Numbered from the stretch's first letter, positions 1-6,321 are shown. The stretch is 12,196 nt of DNA from Psychrobacter sp. (GCA_020024075.1 JAHHUJ010000044.1:1-12196), one strand, 5' to 3'. A program made the numbers and translations. The notes: a model not told the origin generated them from the letters alone.

Positions 1-24
1 GGCCATAGTATTATTTATTAAAAG

Positions 25-47
25 GCCCTTTTAGTTAACTAAAGGGC
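25..47 (-). terminator. Second hairpin downstream of the FAD dehydrogenase gene
   Basis: This is a near-perfect palindrome centred on GTTAAC with GCCCTTT/AAAGGGC arms and one extra T in the left arm. Read on the minus strand it is followed by CTTTTAATAAAT, a short broken U-run. It may be a backup terminator for the minus-strand gene ending at 134. It has no T-run on the plus side. Confidence 0.45.
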
Positions 48-85
48 ATTGCACTAGAAAAATAGAAAAACAGAAAAGTATAGTT

Positions 86-132
86 AAAAAAAGTACAGCT
101 TAAACAGCATTACACCGGTGGTCTAAAGCTGT
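86..132 (-). terminator. Probable rho-independent terminator of the FAD dehydrogenase gene
   Basis: On the minus strand, ACAGCTT at 126-132 pairs with AAGCTGT at 95-101 around a long 24-nt loop, which holds the palindrome CACCGGTG. The stem is followed by AC and a run of seven T (86-92). It starts directly after the stop codon at 134. The stem is short and the loop long, so its efficiency is uncertain. Confidence 0.5.
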
Positions 133-133
133 C

Positions 134-1648
134 TTAAATATCAAAAATCTTGCCACGGTTCATAATACCTTTTGGATCAAATACCTTCTTCAATGCTTTT
201 AAGTACTCAATCTCAGTTTCACTACGGCTATAGCTTAAATAAGGTTTCTTGGTCATGCCCACACCGTGTTCTGCTGATACCGAGCCGCCGTATTTTTGCA
301 CGGTTTGGAATACTAAGTCGTTGACGCTTTGACATTTCTCAAAGAATTCATCTTTAGATAAATTCTCCGGCTTTAAGATGTTTAGATGCAAGTTGCCATC
401 GCCAATGTGACCAAACCAGCAAATCTCAAAGTCAGGGTAATTAGCATTTACTATAACCTCGATGTCTTTAATAAATTCAGGCACATAACTGATTAGTACC
501 GACACATCGTTTTTGTAGGGGGTGAATACAGAGATGGTCTCTGAGATATATTCACGCAGTTTCCACAGCTCAGCCGCTTGCGATAGGCTTTGACTCATTA
601 CCCCATCTACAATCCAGCCGTGCTCCATACACTGTTCAAACATAGCCATAGCTTTATCCATGATAGGCTCGTATGGTGCTTCAAACTCTAGTAGTGCATA
701 GTATTTTGTGCGCGCTTCAAATGGCTGTTGTACATGGCCGGTTGCCATTAATTTATCAATCGCCACCTCATCAAAGAATTCAAAAGCAGTTAAATCTAAC
801 TGTGATTGGAAAGCGGACAACACGTTCATCACGTGCTCAAACTCATCCATACCAAATACCATCACCGTTAAGTCTTGTGGTGCCCGTTCAAGCTTGATCT
901 GTGCTTTAGTGACGATACCCAAAGTCCCTTCTGCACCGATAAATAAGTGACGTAAGTCGTAACCGGTAGCATTCTTAATCATACCGCGGTTCAGCTCAAG
1001 GATATCGCCTTTACCAGTAACCACAGTCAGGCCTAGCACCCAGTTACGGGTCATACCGTAGCGAATAACTTTAATACCGCCGGCATTGGTACCGATGTTA
1101 CCACCAATTTGGCTTGACCCTGCTGAGGCAAAGTCGACGGGGTAATACAAGCCTTTGTCTTCAGCAAATTGCTGTAATTGCTCAGTGATAACACCGGCTT
1201 CAATCTCAACCATTCTATCGGCTGGATAGAACTCACCGATTTTATTCATTTTATCTAGGCTAATGACAAGCTCACCATTACTGGCCACAGCGCCTGCCGA
1301 TAGACCGGTACGACCGCCACTTGGAGTAACGACGATGTTGTGCTCATTGGCAAGCTTAATCACCGCTTGAACTTGTTCGGTTGATTTGGGGAAAATAATG
1401 GCACAAGGTGCGGGGGCAAAGTGTTTGGTCCAGTCCTTGCCCCAGTATTCTAAGCTCTCGGCGTCGGTTTTGATTTGGCTGTCATCAAAGCCGTAGGTAG
1501 TAGTTAGGCTAGTGAGTAGAGCGGTTAATGCTGCTGGGTCTGTTATTTGGTTTTTTGAAAGCTCTGGAGCATCAACTAATGATTGATCTGAGCTGTGTGT
1601 CAGCTCATGAGCAGCGGAAGTATTATTTAAAATATTGGGTGCAGTCAT
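134..1648 (-). CDS. FAD-linked D-2-hydroxyacid dehydrogenase, probably D-2-hydroxyglutarate dehydrogenase
   Basis: This 504-residue flavoprotein of the GlcD/Dld/D2HGDH class oxidises a D-2-hydroxyacid to the 2-oxoacid with FAD, passing electrons to the respiratory chain. The FAD-binding (PCMH) domain spans about residues 78-255. It contains PSGGRTGLSAGA (109-120), GSSQIGGNIGTNAGG (177-191) and the IGAEGTLGI stretch (237-245). The FAD-oxidase C-terminal domain follows, with HIGDGNLHLNI (414-424; H414 and H421 are probable metal ligands) and SAEHG (458-462). R365, S369 and K379 fall where I recall the substrate-binding Arg, Thr and Lys of human D2HGDH. The first ~35 residues are a low-complexity extension, but no later Met is plausible before the FAD domain, and a weak GAGA precedes the chosen ATG. 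It is divergent from serA, which supports 2-hydroxyglutarate over lactate or glycolate; the exact substrate is inference. No GlcE/GlcF partners adjoin it. Confidence 0.85.
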   Translation of the reverse strand: MTAPNILNNTSAAHELTHSSDQSLVDAPELSKNQITDPAALTALLTSLTTTYGFDDSQIKTDAESLEYWGKDWTKHFAPAPCAIIFPKSTEQVQAVIKLANEHNIVVTPSGGRTGLSAGAVASNGELVISLDKMNKIGEFYPADRMVEIEAGVITEQLQQFAEDKGLYYPVDFASAGSSQIGGNIGTNAGGIKVIRYGMTRNWVLGLTVVTGKGDILELNRGMIKNATGYDLRHLFIGAEGTLGIVTKAQIKLERAPQDLTVMVFGMDEFEHVMNVLSAFQSQLDLTAFEFFDEVAIDKLMATGHVQQPFEARTKYYALLEFEAPYEPIMDKAMAMFEQCMEHGWIVDGVMSQSLSQAAELWKLREYISETISVFTPYKNDVSVLISYVPEFIKDIEVIVNANYPDFEICWFGHIGDGNLHLNILKPENLSKDEFFEKCQSVNDLVFQTVQKYGGSVSAEHGVGMTKKPYLSYSRSETEIEYLKALKKVFDPKGIMNRGKIFDI

Positions 1649-1735
1649 ATTGGTCTCTACAGAAGTCTAGGGTACAAAATAAGTGAAAAACAAACAAAAG
1701 CCAGTTGCGATAAACCGCATAACTGAAAGTTTATC

Positions 1736-1741
1736 ATTATA
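1736..1741 (-). promoter_or_regulatory. Candidate -10 box for the FAD dehydrogenase gene
   Basis: The minus strand reads a perfect TATAAT here, 87 bp before the ATG at 1648. No good -35 hexamer lies 16-18 bp upstream, so activator dependence or chance are both possible. Confidence 0.35.
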
Positions 1742-1794
1742 GTCGTATTTGACAGGGCTTTATTCATAATTTAGTCTGCCAAAATAATAAAATA

Positions 1795-1803
1795 TGTTAT
1801 AAG
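1795..1803 (+). promoter_or_regulatory. Candidate extended -10 promoter for serA
   Basis: TGTTATAAG matches an extended -10 (TGn followed by TATAAT with one mismatch). An upstream -35 is poor, as is usual for extended -10 promoters. Transcription would begin near 1810, giving a serA leader of about 200 nt. A second AT-rich option, TATTAT at 1811-1816, also lacks a clear -35. A TTGACA at 1749-1754 has no good -10 at the right distance. Confidence 0.35.
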
Positions 1804-1839
1804 ATAGTTATATTATGACATAGTGCTAATAGAGGATGT

Positions 1840-1941
1840 AAGTCGCAGTTTGAGACGAGCGACTTTAGTTTAGGGTAGCCACCGAGATAGTGGCTCACTT
1901 AACGTCATATTTTCCACTTTTAGGCTTTTCATGCCAAAGTG
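1840..1941 (+). promoter_or_regulatory. Structured serA leader with three consecutive stem-loops
   Basis: Three hairpins follow one another. AAGTCGC (1840-1846) pairs with GCGACTT (1859-1865). AGCCAC (1877-1882) pairs with GTGGCT (1890-1895) around a 7-nt loop. CACTTT-(TA)-GGC (1915-1925) pairs with GCC-AAAGTG (1933-1941) around a 7-nt loop with a 2-nt bulge. None is followed by a T-run, so they are not simple terminators. They could be a cis-regulatory RNA of serA. I do not recognise a known riboswitch class, and function is inference. Confidence 0.35.
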
Positions 1942-1961
1942 ACACCAGATAAGGTTAGTAG

Positions 1962-1996
1962 TTAATAACCCATTAAAAATTAATAACCCATCAAAA
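1962..1996 (+). repeat. Tandem 17-bp repeat just upstream of the serA ribosome-binding site
   Basis: TTAATAACCCATTAAAA (1962-1978) and TTAATAACCCATCAAAA (1980-1996) differ at one position and are spaced 18 bp apart. The second copy abuts the serA Shine-Dalgarno AAGGG (1998-2002). Possible roles are a paired protein-binding site or a recent local duplication. Confidence 0.75.
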
Positions 1997-2009
1997 TAAG
2001 GGCAAAGAC

Positions 2010-3236
2010 ATGGCATTATCGCTTGAGAAAGATAAAATACGATTTTTACTGCTAGAAGGCTTACATGAGAACGCATTGAAAGTTCTAAATGATGCGGGCT
2101 ACACCAATATTGAATATCTAACGCATGCTTTAGATCCTGACGAATTAGCAGAAAAAATTAAAGATGTTCATTTTATCGGTATTCGTTCACGTACTCAGTT
2201 AACCCGTGACATTCTTGAGCAAGCAGAAAAACTTATCGCAGTTGGCTGCTTCTGTATCGGTACCAACCAAGTAGACTTAGAAGCCGCTCGCGAGCTTGGT
2301 ATTCCTGTATTTAATGCCCCTTATTCAAACACCCGTTCAGTAGCTGAGCTGGTATTGGCTGAAGCAATTATGCTTTACCGTGGTATTCCTGAAAAAAATA
2401 CGGTAGTACACCGTGGTGGTTGGGGTAAGTCTGCTAAGAACTCACATGAAGTTCGCGGTAAAGTGATGGGTATTGTGGGTTATGGTTCAATTGGCTCACA
2501 ATTATCAGTACTTGCCGAAAGCTTAGGTATGAAGGTAATTTATCATGACGTGATGACCAAGTTGCCTTTAGGTAATGCGGTACAAGTTGGTAGTTTAGAG
2601 GAGCTATTACAAAATGCAGATATCGTGACTCTGCACGTACCAGATTTACCAAGTACGCGTTATATGATGAAAAAAGAGCAGTTTGATCTTATGAAAGACG
2701 GCAGCTATTTTATTAATGCTGCGCGTGGTACTTGTGTTGAAATTGATGACTTAGCCGCTGCAATAGAGTCTGGCAAACTATTAGGGGCTGCAGTAGACGT
2801 ATTCCCGAAAGAGCCAAAATCAGCAGATGAAGAGTTTGAGTCTCCACTGCGTAAGTTTGACAACGTTATCCTAACGCCGCACATTGGGGGCTCTACTCAA
2901 GAAGCACAAGCGAATATTGGTCTTGAAGTAGCAGAGAAATTCGTTAAATACTCTGATGCTGGTGATACCACAACTTCTGTGAACTTCCCTGAAGTTAGTA
3001 TCCCTGTTAAAGAGGGCTCACACCGCTTACTACATATCCACAAAAACGTACCAGGCGTACTGTCACAAATTAACAGCTCATTTGCAAACTCTGGCATTAA
3101 CATCTTGGCACAAAGCTTAATGACTGAAGGCGATGTGGGTTATCTGGTTATGGATGTAGACAACCGTAACTCCAAAGAAGCCTTAGATAAGTTAAGAAAC
3201 ATCGAAGAGACCATCCGTGTTCGTGTTTTGTTCTAA
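2010..3236 (+). CDS. serA: D-3-phosphoglycerate dehydrogenase
   Basis: SerA catalyses the first step of L-serine synthesis, oxidising 3-phosphoglycerate with NAD+ in the cytosol, and it can also reduce 2-oxoglutarate. The 408 residues match the short ACT-only E. coli form (410). A substrate-binding half flanks a Rossmann domain with GYGSIG (157-162) and D180 as the NAD-selecting acid. The catalytic triad is R239, E268 and H291 (in LTPHIGGSTQEAQ). The C-terminal ACT domain (about 338-408) keeps H344, N346 and N364, the serine-binding positions of E. coli SerA, so serine feedback inhibition is expected. The start is supported by AAGGG seven bases before ATG. The gene is divergent from the FAD dehydrogenase, carries a long structured leader and ends at a strong terminator, so it is probably monocistronic. 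Confidence 0.97.
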   Translation: MALSLEKDKIRFLLLEGLHENALKVLNDAGYTNIEYLTHALDPDELAEKIKDVHFIGIRSRTQLTRDILEQAEKLIAVGCFCIGTNQVDLEAARELGIPVFNAPYSNTRSVAELVLAEAIMLYRGIPEKNTVVHRGGWGKSAKNSHEVRGKVMGIVGYGSIGSQLSVLAESLGMKVIYHDVMTKLPLGNAVQVGSLEELLQNADIVTLHVPDLPSTRYMMKKEQFDLMKDGSYFINAARGTCVEIDDLAAAIESGKLLGAAVDVFPKEPKSADEEFESPLRKFDNVILTPHIGGSTQEAQANIGLEVAEKFVKYSDAGDTTTSVNFPEVSIPVKEGSHRLLHIHKNVPGVLSQINSSFANSGINILAQSLMTEGDVGYLVMDVDNRNSKEALDKLRNIEETIRVRVLF

Positions 3237-3244
3237 GCAGTTAA

Positions 3245-3272
3245 GTTGAAGCAAGTAAGTCGAAGCAAGTAA
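3245..3272 (+). repeat. 14-bp tandem repeat after serA
   Basis: GTTGAAGCAAGTAA is followed directly by GTCGAAGCAAGTAA, with one mismatch. It lies between the serA stop codon and its terminator. It looks like a small local duplication with no evident function. Confidence 0.7.
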
Positions 3273-3289
3273 GTTACATGACTTGTTGC

Positions 3290-3318
3290 AAAAAAGCTGG
3301 CCTTGGCCAGCTTTTTTT
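3290..3318 (+). terminator. Strong rho-independent terminator of serA
   Basis: GCTGGCC and GGCCAGC form a 7-bp GC-rich stem closed by TT. It is preceded by six A (3290-3295) and followed by seven T (3312-3318). The flanking A and T runs can extend the pairing. It lies 54 bp after the serA stop codon. Confidence 0.93.
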
Positions 3319-3377
3319 ATGGATTTGATTTTATGGAGTGAATAATAAGTGATGAATGCTATGGCGTGAATATTACT

Positions 3378-3404
3378 GGACTAATGTTGCGGGGCTAATA
3401 TTGC
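3378..3404 (+). repeat. Degenerate 14-bp-period repeat upstream of the persulfide dioxygenase gene
   Basis: GGACTAATGTTGC (3378-3390) recurs as GGGCTAATATTGC (3392-3404) at a 14-bp period, and weaker similar units lie on either side. The surrounding gap 3319-3547 otherwise holds no gene. Confidence 0.55.
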
Positions 3405-3467
3405 GGAGTTGGCGCTCACAATAAAACTTAAGCTATCGTTACTATATCTATATATATTACATATTTA

Positions 3468-3483
3468 TAGATATTAATATCTA
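3468..3483. promoter_or_regulatory. Perfect 16-bp AT-rich palindrome, possible operator
   Basis: TAGATATTAATATCTA is perfectly self-complementary. It lies 64 bp before the persulfide dioxygenase ATG and just upstream of a TATAAA (3508-3513) that could be its -10 box. ArsR-family sulfide sensors (BigR/SqrR/YgaV type) regulate such genes in other bacteria through AT-rich dyads. Assigning this site to such a regulator is inference, and no regulator gene is in the window. Confidence 0.4.
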
Positions 3484-3547
3484 GTAAGTATAACCATTTT
3501 CAGGCATTATAAAATCAAAATAGAATTCACAATAGAAGGGTAATCCT

Positions 3548-4426
3548 ATGCAAATTAAATCATTCTTACATGAGGATACGGAGACTTATACTCACGTATT
3601 AATTGATGAGGCCAATAAACTGTGTGCCATTATTGACCCTGTATTGGATTATGATTTTAAGTCAGGTTATACCAGTACTGAGTCGGCAGATGAGGTGATA
3701 AGCTATGTCAAAGACCAAAACCTAACCGTAAAATATATTATCGAAACTCATGCTCATGCAGACCATCTTAGCTCAGCACCGCATATTAAGCAGCAGCTTG
3801 GTGGCGATCTGGTCATAGGTAAGTACATCACTGAAGTTCAGAAGATATTCAAAGAGGTATTTAATCTAGAAAGTTATTTTAAGACAGATGCCAGTCAGTT
3901 TGATAAATTAACCGAAGAAGGTACAGAGCTGATGCTAGGGAATATCAAGCTTAGTGTACTGCATGTGCCAGGTCATACACCGGCAGATATGGCTTATGTG
4001 GCGCAAGATACGACTGATAGCGAACGTGCGTTGGCCATCTTCGTTGGGGATACGTTATTTGCTCCGGATGTGGGCACAGCTCGAGTTGACTTTCCGGGGG
4101 GAGATGTTAATGATTTATACCACTCCATTCAGAAGATATTATCGCTGCCTGAGGATACAGAGATTTATCTGTGTCATGATTATCCGCCAGAAGGGCGAGA
4201 GCATTCTGCAGTGACCACAGTTGCTGCGGAAAAAGCAGGCAATATTCATGTCAGAGACGGAATCAGTCAAGCTGAATTTGCAAAGATGCGCACTGAGCGC
4301 GATGCCACACTTGAGATGCCAAGACTTATCATCCCTTCCGTTCAAGTCAATATTCGTGCTGGCGAGATGCCACAACCAGAAGAAAATGGCGTTCGGTATT
4401 TAAAAGTACCGATCAATACTTTGTAA
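3548..4426 (+). CDS. Metallo-beta-lactamase-fold persulfide dioxygenase (ETHE1/Blh type)
   Basis: This 292-residue protein most resembles ETHE1/Blh enzymes, which oxidise glutathione persulfide to sulfite at a mononuclear iron in the cytosol. The fold signature is THAHADH (67-73, with H68, H70, D72 and H73). It continues with PGHTP (H143), GDTLF (D168) and LCHDY (H210). H68, H143 and D168 correspond to the three iron ligands of human ETHE1. The segment DVGTARVDFPGG (174-185) resembles the ETHE1 GxGRTDF stretch. The start is well set by AGAAGG (3534-3539), eight bases before ATG. It stands alone, with no fused or adjacent rhodanese, sulfide:quinone oxidoreductase or regulator. A glyoxalase II role is less likely because the active-site spacing and the LCHDY ending fit ETHE1 better. 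The family call is strong; the precise substrate is inferred. Confidence 0.85.
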   Translation: MQIKSFLHEDTETYTHVLIDEANKLCAIIDPVLDYDFKSGYTSTESADEVISYVKDQNLTVKYIIETHAHADHLSSAPHIKQQLGGDLVIGKYITEVQKIFKEVFNLESYFKTDASQFDKLTEEGTELMLGNIKLSVLHVPGHTPADMAYVAQDTTDSERALAIFVGDTLFAPDVGTARVDFPGGDVNDLYHSIQKILSLPEDTEIYLCHDYPPEGREHSAVTTVAAEKAGNIHVRDGISQAEFAKMRTERDATLEMPRLIIPSVQVNIRAGEMPQPEENGVRYLKVPINTL

Positions 4427-4474
4427 TGATTGGGTGTCTTAAAATTAGGGTTGGGACAACCAAAAGGTGAGCAG

Positions 4475-4504
4475 AAGCTCAGGCTGCTAAAATAGCCTGA
4501 GCTT
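4475..4504 (+). terminator. Hairpin terminator after the persulfide dioxygenase gene
   Basis: AAGCTCAGGCT pairs perfectly over 11 bp with AGCCTGAGCTT around an 8-nt loop. It is followed by an AT-rich ATATTTATT rather than a clean T-run. The stem is strong and lies 48 bp after the stop codon. It could act in either direction. Confidence 0.65.
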
Positions 4505-4577
4505 ATATTTATTCAGTTAAAACTTTATGATAATATAACAAACCTTCATCGTGGGTTTAATGGTAGGTAAGTTATTA

Positions 4578-4712
4578 ATGACTTCTATCACTGCAACTTC
4601 CAGCACGATACAAAACAACTCTGGTAAAGCGCATGAACCTGTACTCCGACACGGTCCGTTGTGCCTTTTAAGATTCGTTTTAGTCGGAGTTCAAGGAGTC
4701 TATCATGTGTAA
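4578..4712 (+). CDS. Possible 44-codon leader reading frame overlapping the next gene
   Basis: An ATG-initiated frame of 44 codons starts MTSITATSST and ends GVYHV. It closes at TAA 4710-4712, overlapping the start of the 115-residue gene by 8 nt (ATGTGTAA) in a different frame. The preceding AGG (4565-4567) lies ten bases from ATG and is a weak ribosome-binding site. Such an overlap could couple translation of the two frames. No family is recognised, and the frame may be fortuitous. Confidence 0.22.
   Translation: MTSITATSSTIQNNSGKAHEPVLRHGPLCLLRFVLVGVQGVYHV
4643..4690 (+). promoter_or_regulatory. Inverted repeat in the leader of the 115-residue gene
   Basis: ACTCCGAC (4643-4650) and GTCGGAGT (4683-4690) are perfect 8-bp arms enclosing 32 nt, which include the smaller dyad ACGGTCCGT (4651-4659). 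The right arm ends two bases before the strong Shine-Dalgarno AAGGAG (4693-4698), so folding could limit access to the ribosome site. Confidence 0.4.
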
Positions 4713-5052
4713 ATATCAGTCCCTTACTGTCAATGCTTTTCAATATGCGCCTCGATACACGCCAAAATGTCCACTGGCAGTATTGGCTGTGCAACAAATT
4801 ATCTCACTGCAACTTCGTTCAACTGATATCGTAAAAACGATGGGTTATCCTAAGAAGCACACGTTTGCTGCCACTGATCGCCTGCGTTATGTGCTTTGTA
4901 GCAAAAACTTAGGCTTAGACGGCAGTTATATTGATGCCTTTTATAGTGCTGAAGGATTTGTGCTGGCGCTATTTCGTATTTTACAAATAACGCCAGAACA
5001 GTACCGAGAAGAGATTGAGTCTATTCGTCATACGTTACAGCAATCAAACTAA
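4705..5052 (+). CDS. Conserved-looking hypothetical protein, 115 residues
   Basis: I do not recognise the family with certainty. It is a small soluble protein with no signal peptide or membrane segment, and Cys at 2, 22 and 65. Residues 26-60 look helical, with STDIVKTMGYPKKHTF (39-54) resembling a helix-turn-helix-like stretch. A second conserved-looking block is LGLDGSYIDAFYSAEGF (69-85), followed by a helical tail to residue 112. The layout faintly recalls small proteobacterial proteins with an AMGY-type motif of unknown function, sometimes found near phage or toxin-antitoxin genes. I see no partner toxin here. A strong AAGGAG six bases before ATG and ordinary codon use support a real gene. 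It is convergent with the cation efflux gene and probably transcribed alone from an AT-rich promoter near 4526-4540. Confidence 0.65.
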   Translation: MCKYQSLTVNAFQYAPRYTPKCPLAVLAVQQIISLQLRSTDIVKTMGYPKKHTFAATDRLRYVLCSKNLGLDGSYIDAFYSAEGFVLALFRILQITPEQYREEIESIRHTLQQSN

Positions 5053-5121
5053 GAATGTAGTGGGTAATGCAGGCGGTTAGGTAGCTTCTTAGATAGCGAA
5101 AGCTTTTTAGGCAGTTAAGAC

Positions 5122-5185
5122 AACATAGATGGCAGGCATAGACAATCTAACCTTGTGGTGGGTGTCTATGTCTGCCGACTATGCT
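5122..5185. repeat. Long imperfect inverted repeat between convergent genes
   Basis: GGCAGGCATAGACA (5131-5144) faces TGTCTATGTCTGCC (5163-5176), 14 positions with one G-T wobble. After a 2-nt internal loop, CATAG (5124-5128) pairs with CTATG (5179-5183). The loop is 18 nt. No T-run follows on either strand, so it is not a standard intrinsic terminator. It may still end transcription from both sides or form a stable RNA 3' end. A weaker AGCTT/AAGCT hairpin with TTTT lies at 5083-5108. Confidence 0.6.
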
Positions 5186-5200
5186 TACAAAAAAAGAGTA

Positions 5201-6265
5201 TTAATGATGGTGGCCAATATGGCTGTGTCCTGCAGCAGGGTTAGGATCATCTAAAGCACAAACAATGGCCTCGATTCTATTGTGTGGATGCTCAACTGAT
5301 TCAACTTGAATGGTGGTATGGCTAATGCCTAATTGCGCTAGACTGTGTTCAATATCATGAATCAACTCACTGGCTTCTAAGATACGCATATCACCATCGA
5401 CTACCACGTGACAAGATAGCGCATGAAGACCACTGGTAATACTCCACACATGCAAGTCATGAACGGTAATAATGTGTTCATGAGATTCAATAGTCTCTTT
5501 TACCTCATCTAAAGAAATCTCTTCTGGGGTGCCCTCCATCAAGATGTGTGTCGAGGCTTTTACTACTCTAAAGCCACTGATTAAAATCAGAATAGCGACC
5601 ACCACTGACGCCACAGGGTCAGCCCACCACCAGCCCATCCACATCATTGCTAAAGCAGCAATAATGGCAGCTACTGAGCCTAATAAGTCGCCTAATACAT
5701 GCAAATAGGCACTGTGCATATTCAGGTTTTGACCTTCGGACTCAGAATCCTTATGGTCATGACTGTGAGAGGCACCGCCACGGTGTAGCATATAGGCCAC
5801 TATCAAGTTAATGGTCAAACCAATAGCCGCAATGATTAACATGCCTTTAGAAGCAATGTCTGGGGGAGAGGAGAAGCGCCCAATGGCCTCCCAGACAATC
5901 ATGACCGCAATAATAATTAGGGTTGCGCCATTGGCTCCTGCTACCAATATTTCAAAACGTTTATAACCATAGGTCTTTTGCTTACTGGCTTCTTTTTCAC
6001 CAATTTTAAAGGCGAGTAAAGTAGCCCCCAAGGCAGCCGCATCAGACAGCATATGTCCTGCATCTGATAAAAGGGCCAAGCTGTGGGTGAGCACACCACC
6101 GATAGCTTCTACTAACATAAATACTGTGATTAGTATGAAGCTGAACAGCAAAGTACGCCGCTGTTTACTCAAATCACGAGCTGTAGGCTCATCATGAAAG
6201 TGGGGTGGATTATGAGCATGAACAGGTTCAAGGTTATGATCACTATTAGAGGTCATCGCTGCCAT
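5201..6265 (-). CDS. Cation diffusion facilitator metal exporter (CzcD/ZnT type)
   Basis: This inner-membrane proton antiporter probably exports Zn2+ and perhaps Co2+ or Cd2+. From the ATG used here it has 354 residues and six predicted membrane helices, at about 39-60, 66-88, 106-128, 141-161, 187-210 and 215-232. The transport site has the HxxxD pairs H71/D75 (helix 2) and H189/D193 (helix 5) that mark the zinc-type subgroup. A His/Asp loop (HSHDHKD, 167-173) separates helices 4 and 5. The cytosolic C-terminal domain (about 235-325) contains HDLHVWSITSG. Both ends are His-rich, finishing HSHIGHHH. The start is ambiguous: the only SD-like GGAGA lies four bases before this ATG. A further ATG at 6256 gives 351 residues, and an in-frame TTG at 6277 would place the GGAGA inside the gene. 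It follows priA by 56 bp on the same strand. Confidence 0.92.
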   Translation of the reverse strand: MAAMTSNSDHNLEPVHAHNPPHFHDEPTARDLSKQRRTLLFSFILITVFMLVEAIGGVLTHSLALLSDAGHMLSDAAALGATLLAFKIGEKEASKQKTYGYKRFEILVAGANGATLIIIAVMIVWEAIGRFSSPPDIASKGMLIIAAIGLTINLIVAYMLHRGGASHSHDHKDSESEGQNLNMHSAYLHVLGDLLGSVAAIIAALAMMWMGWWWADPVASVVVAILILISGFRVVKASTHILMEGTPEEISLDEVKETIESHEHIITVHDLHVWSITSGLHALSCHVVVDGDMRILEASELIHDIEHSLAQLGISHTTIQVESVEHPHNRIEAIVCALDDPNPAAGHSHIGHHH

Positions 6266-6321
6266 TAATCTCCACAAAAGTTATAGGTAGTAAAGCTATA
6301 TTATAAATCAAATTTGGGCGG

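Noticed and set aside
1749..1754. TTGACA as the -35 of serA
   Set aside because: The hexamer is perfect, but the sequence 16-18 bp downstream (around TAGTCT) is a poor -10. The extended -10 near 1795 is a better candidate.
1870..2076. Minus-strand 68-codon frame across the serA leader
   Set aside because: It overlaps the serA start and the tandem repeat, has no ribosome-binding site and shows no protein-like motif.
3548..4426. Beta-lactamase or glyoxalase II reading of the metallo-beta-lactamase-fold protein
   Set aside because: There is no signal peptide for a secreted beta-lactamase, and the THAHADH / PGHTP / GDTLF / LCHDY set with a DVGTARVDF stretch fits ETHE1/Blh enzymes better.
6263..6277. 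TTG at 6277 as the start of the cation exporter gene
   Set aside because: It would place the only SD-like GGAGA inside the coding region. Two ATG codons immediately downstream are more plausible.
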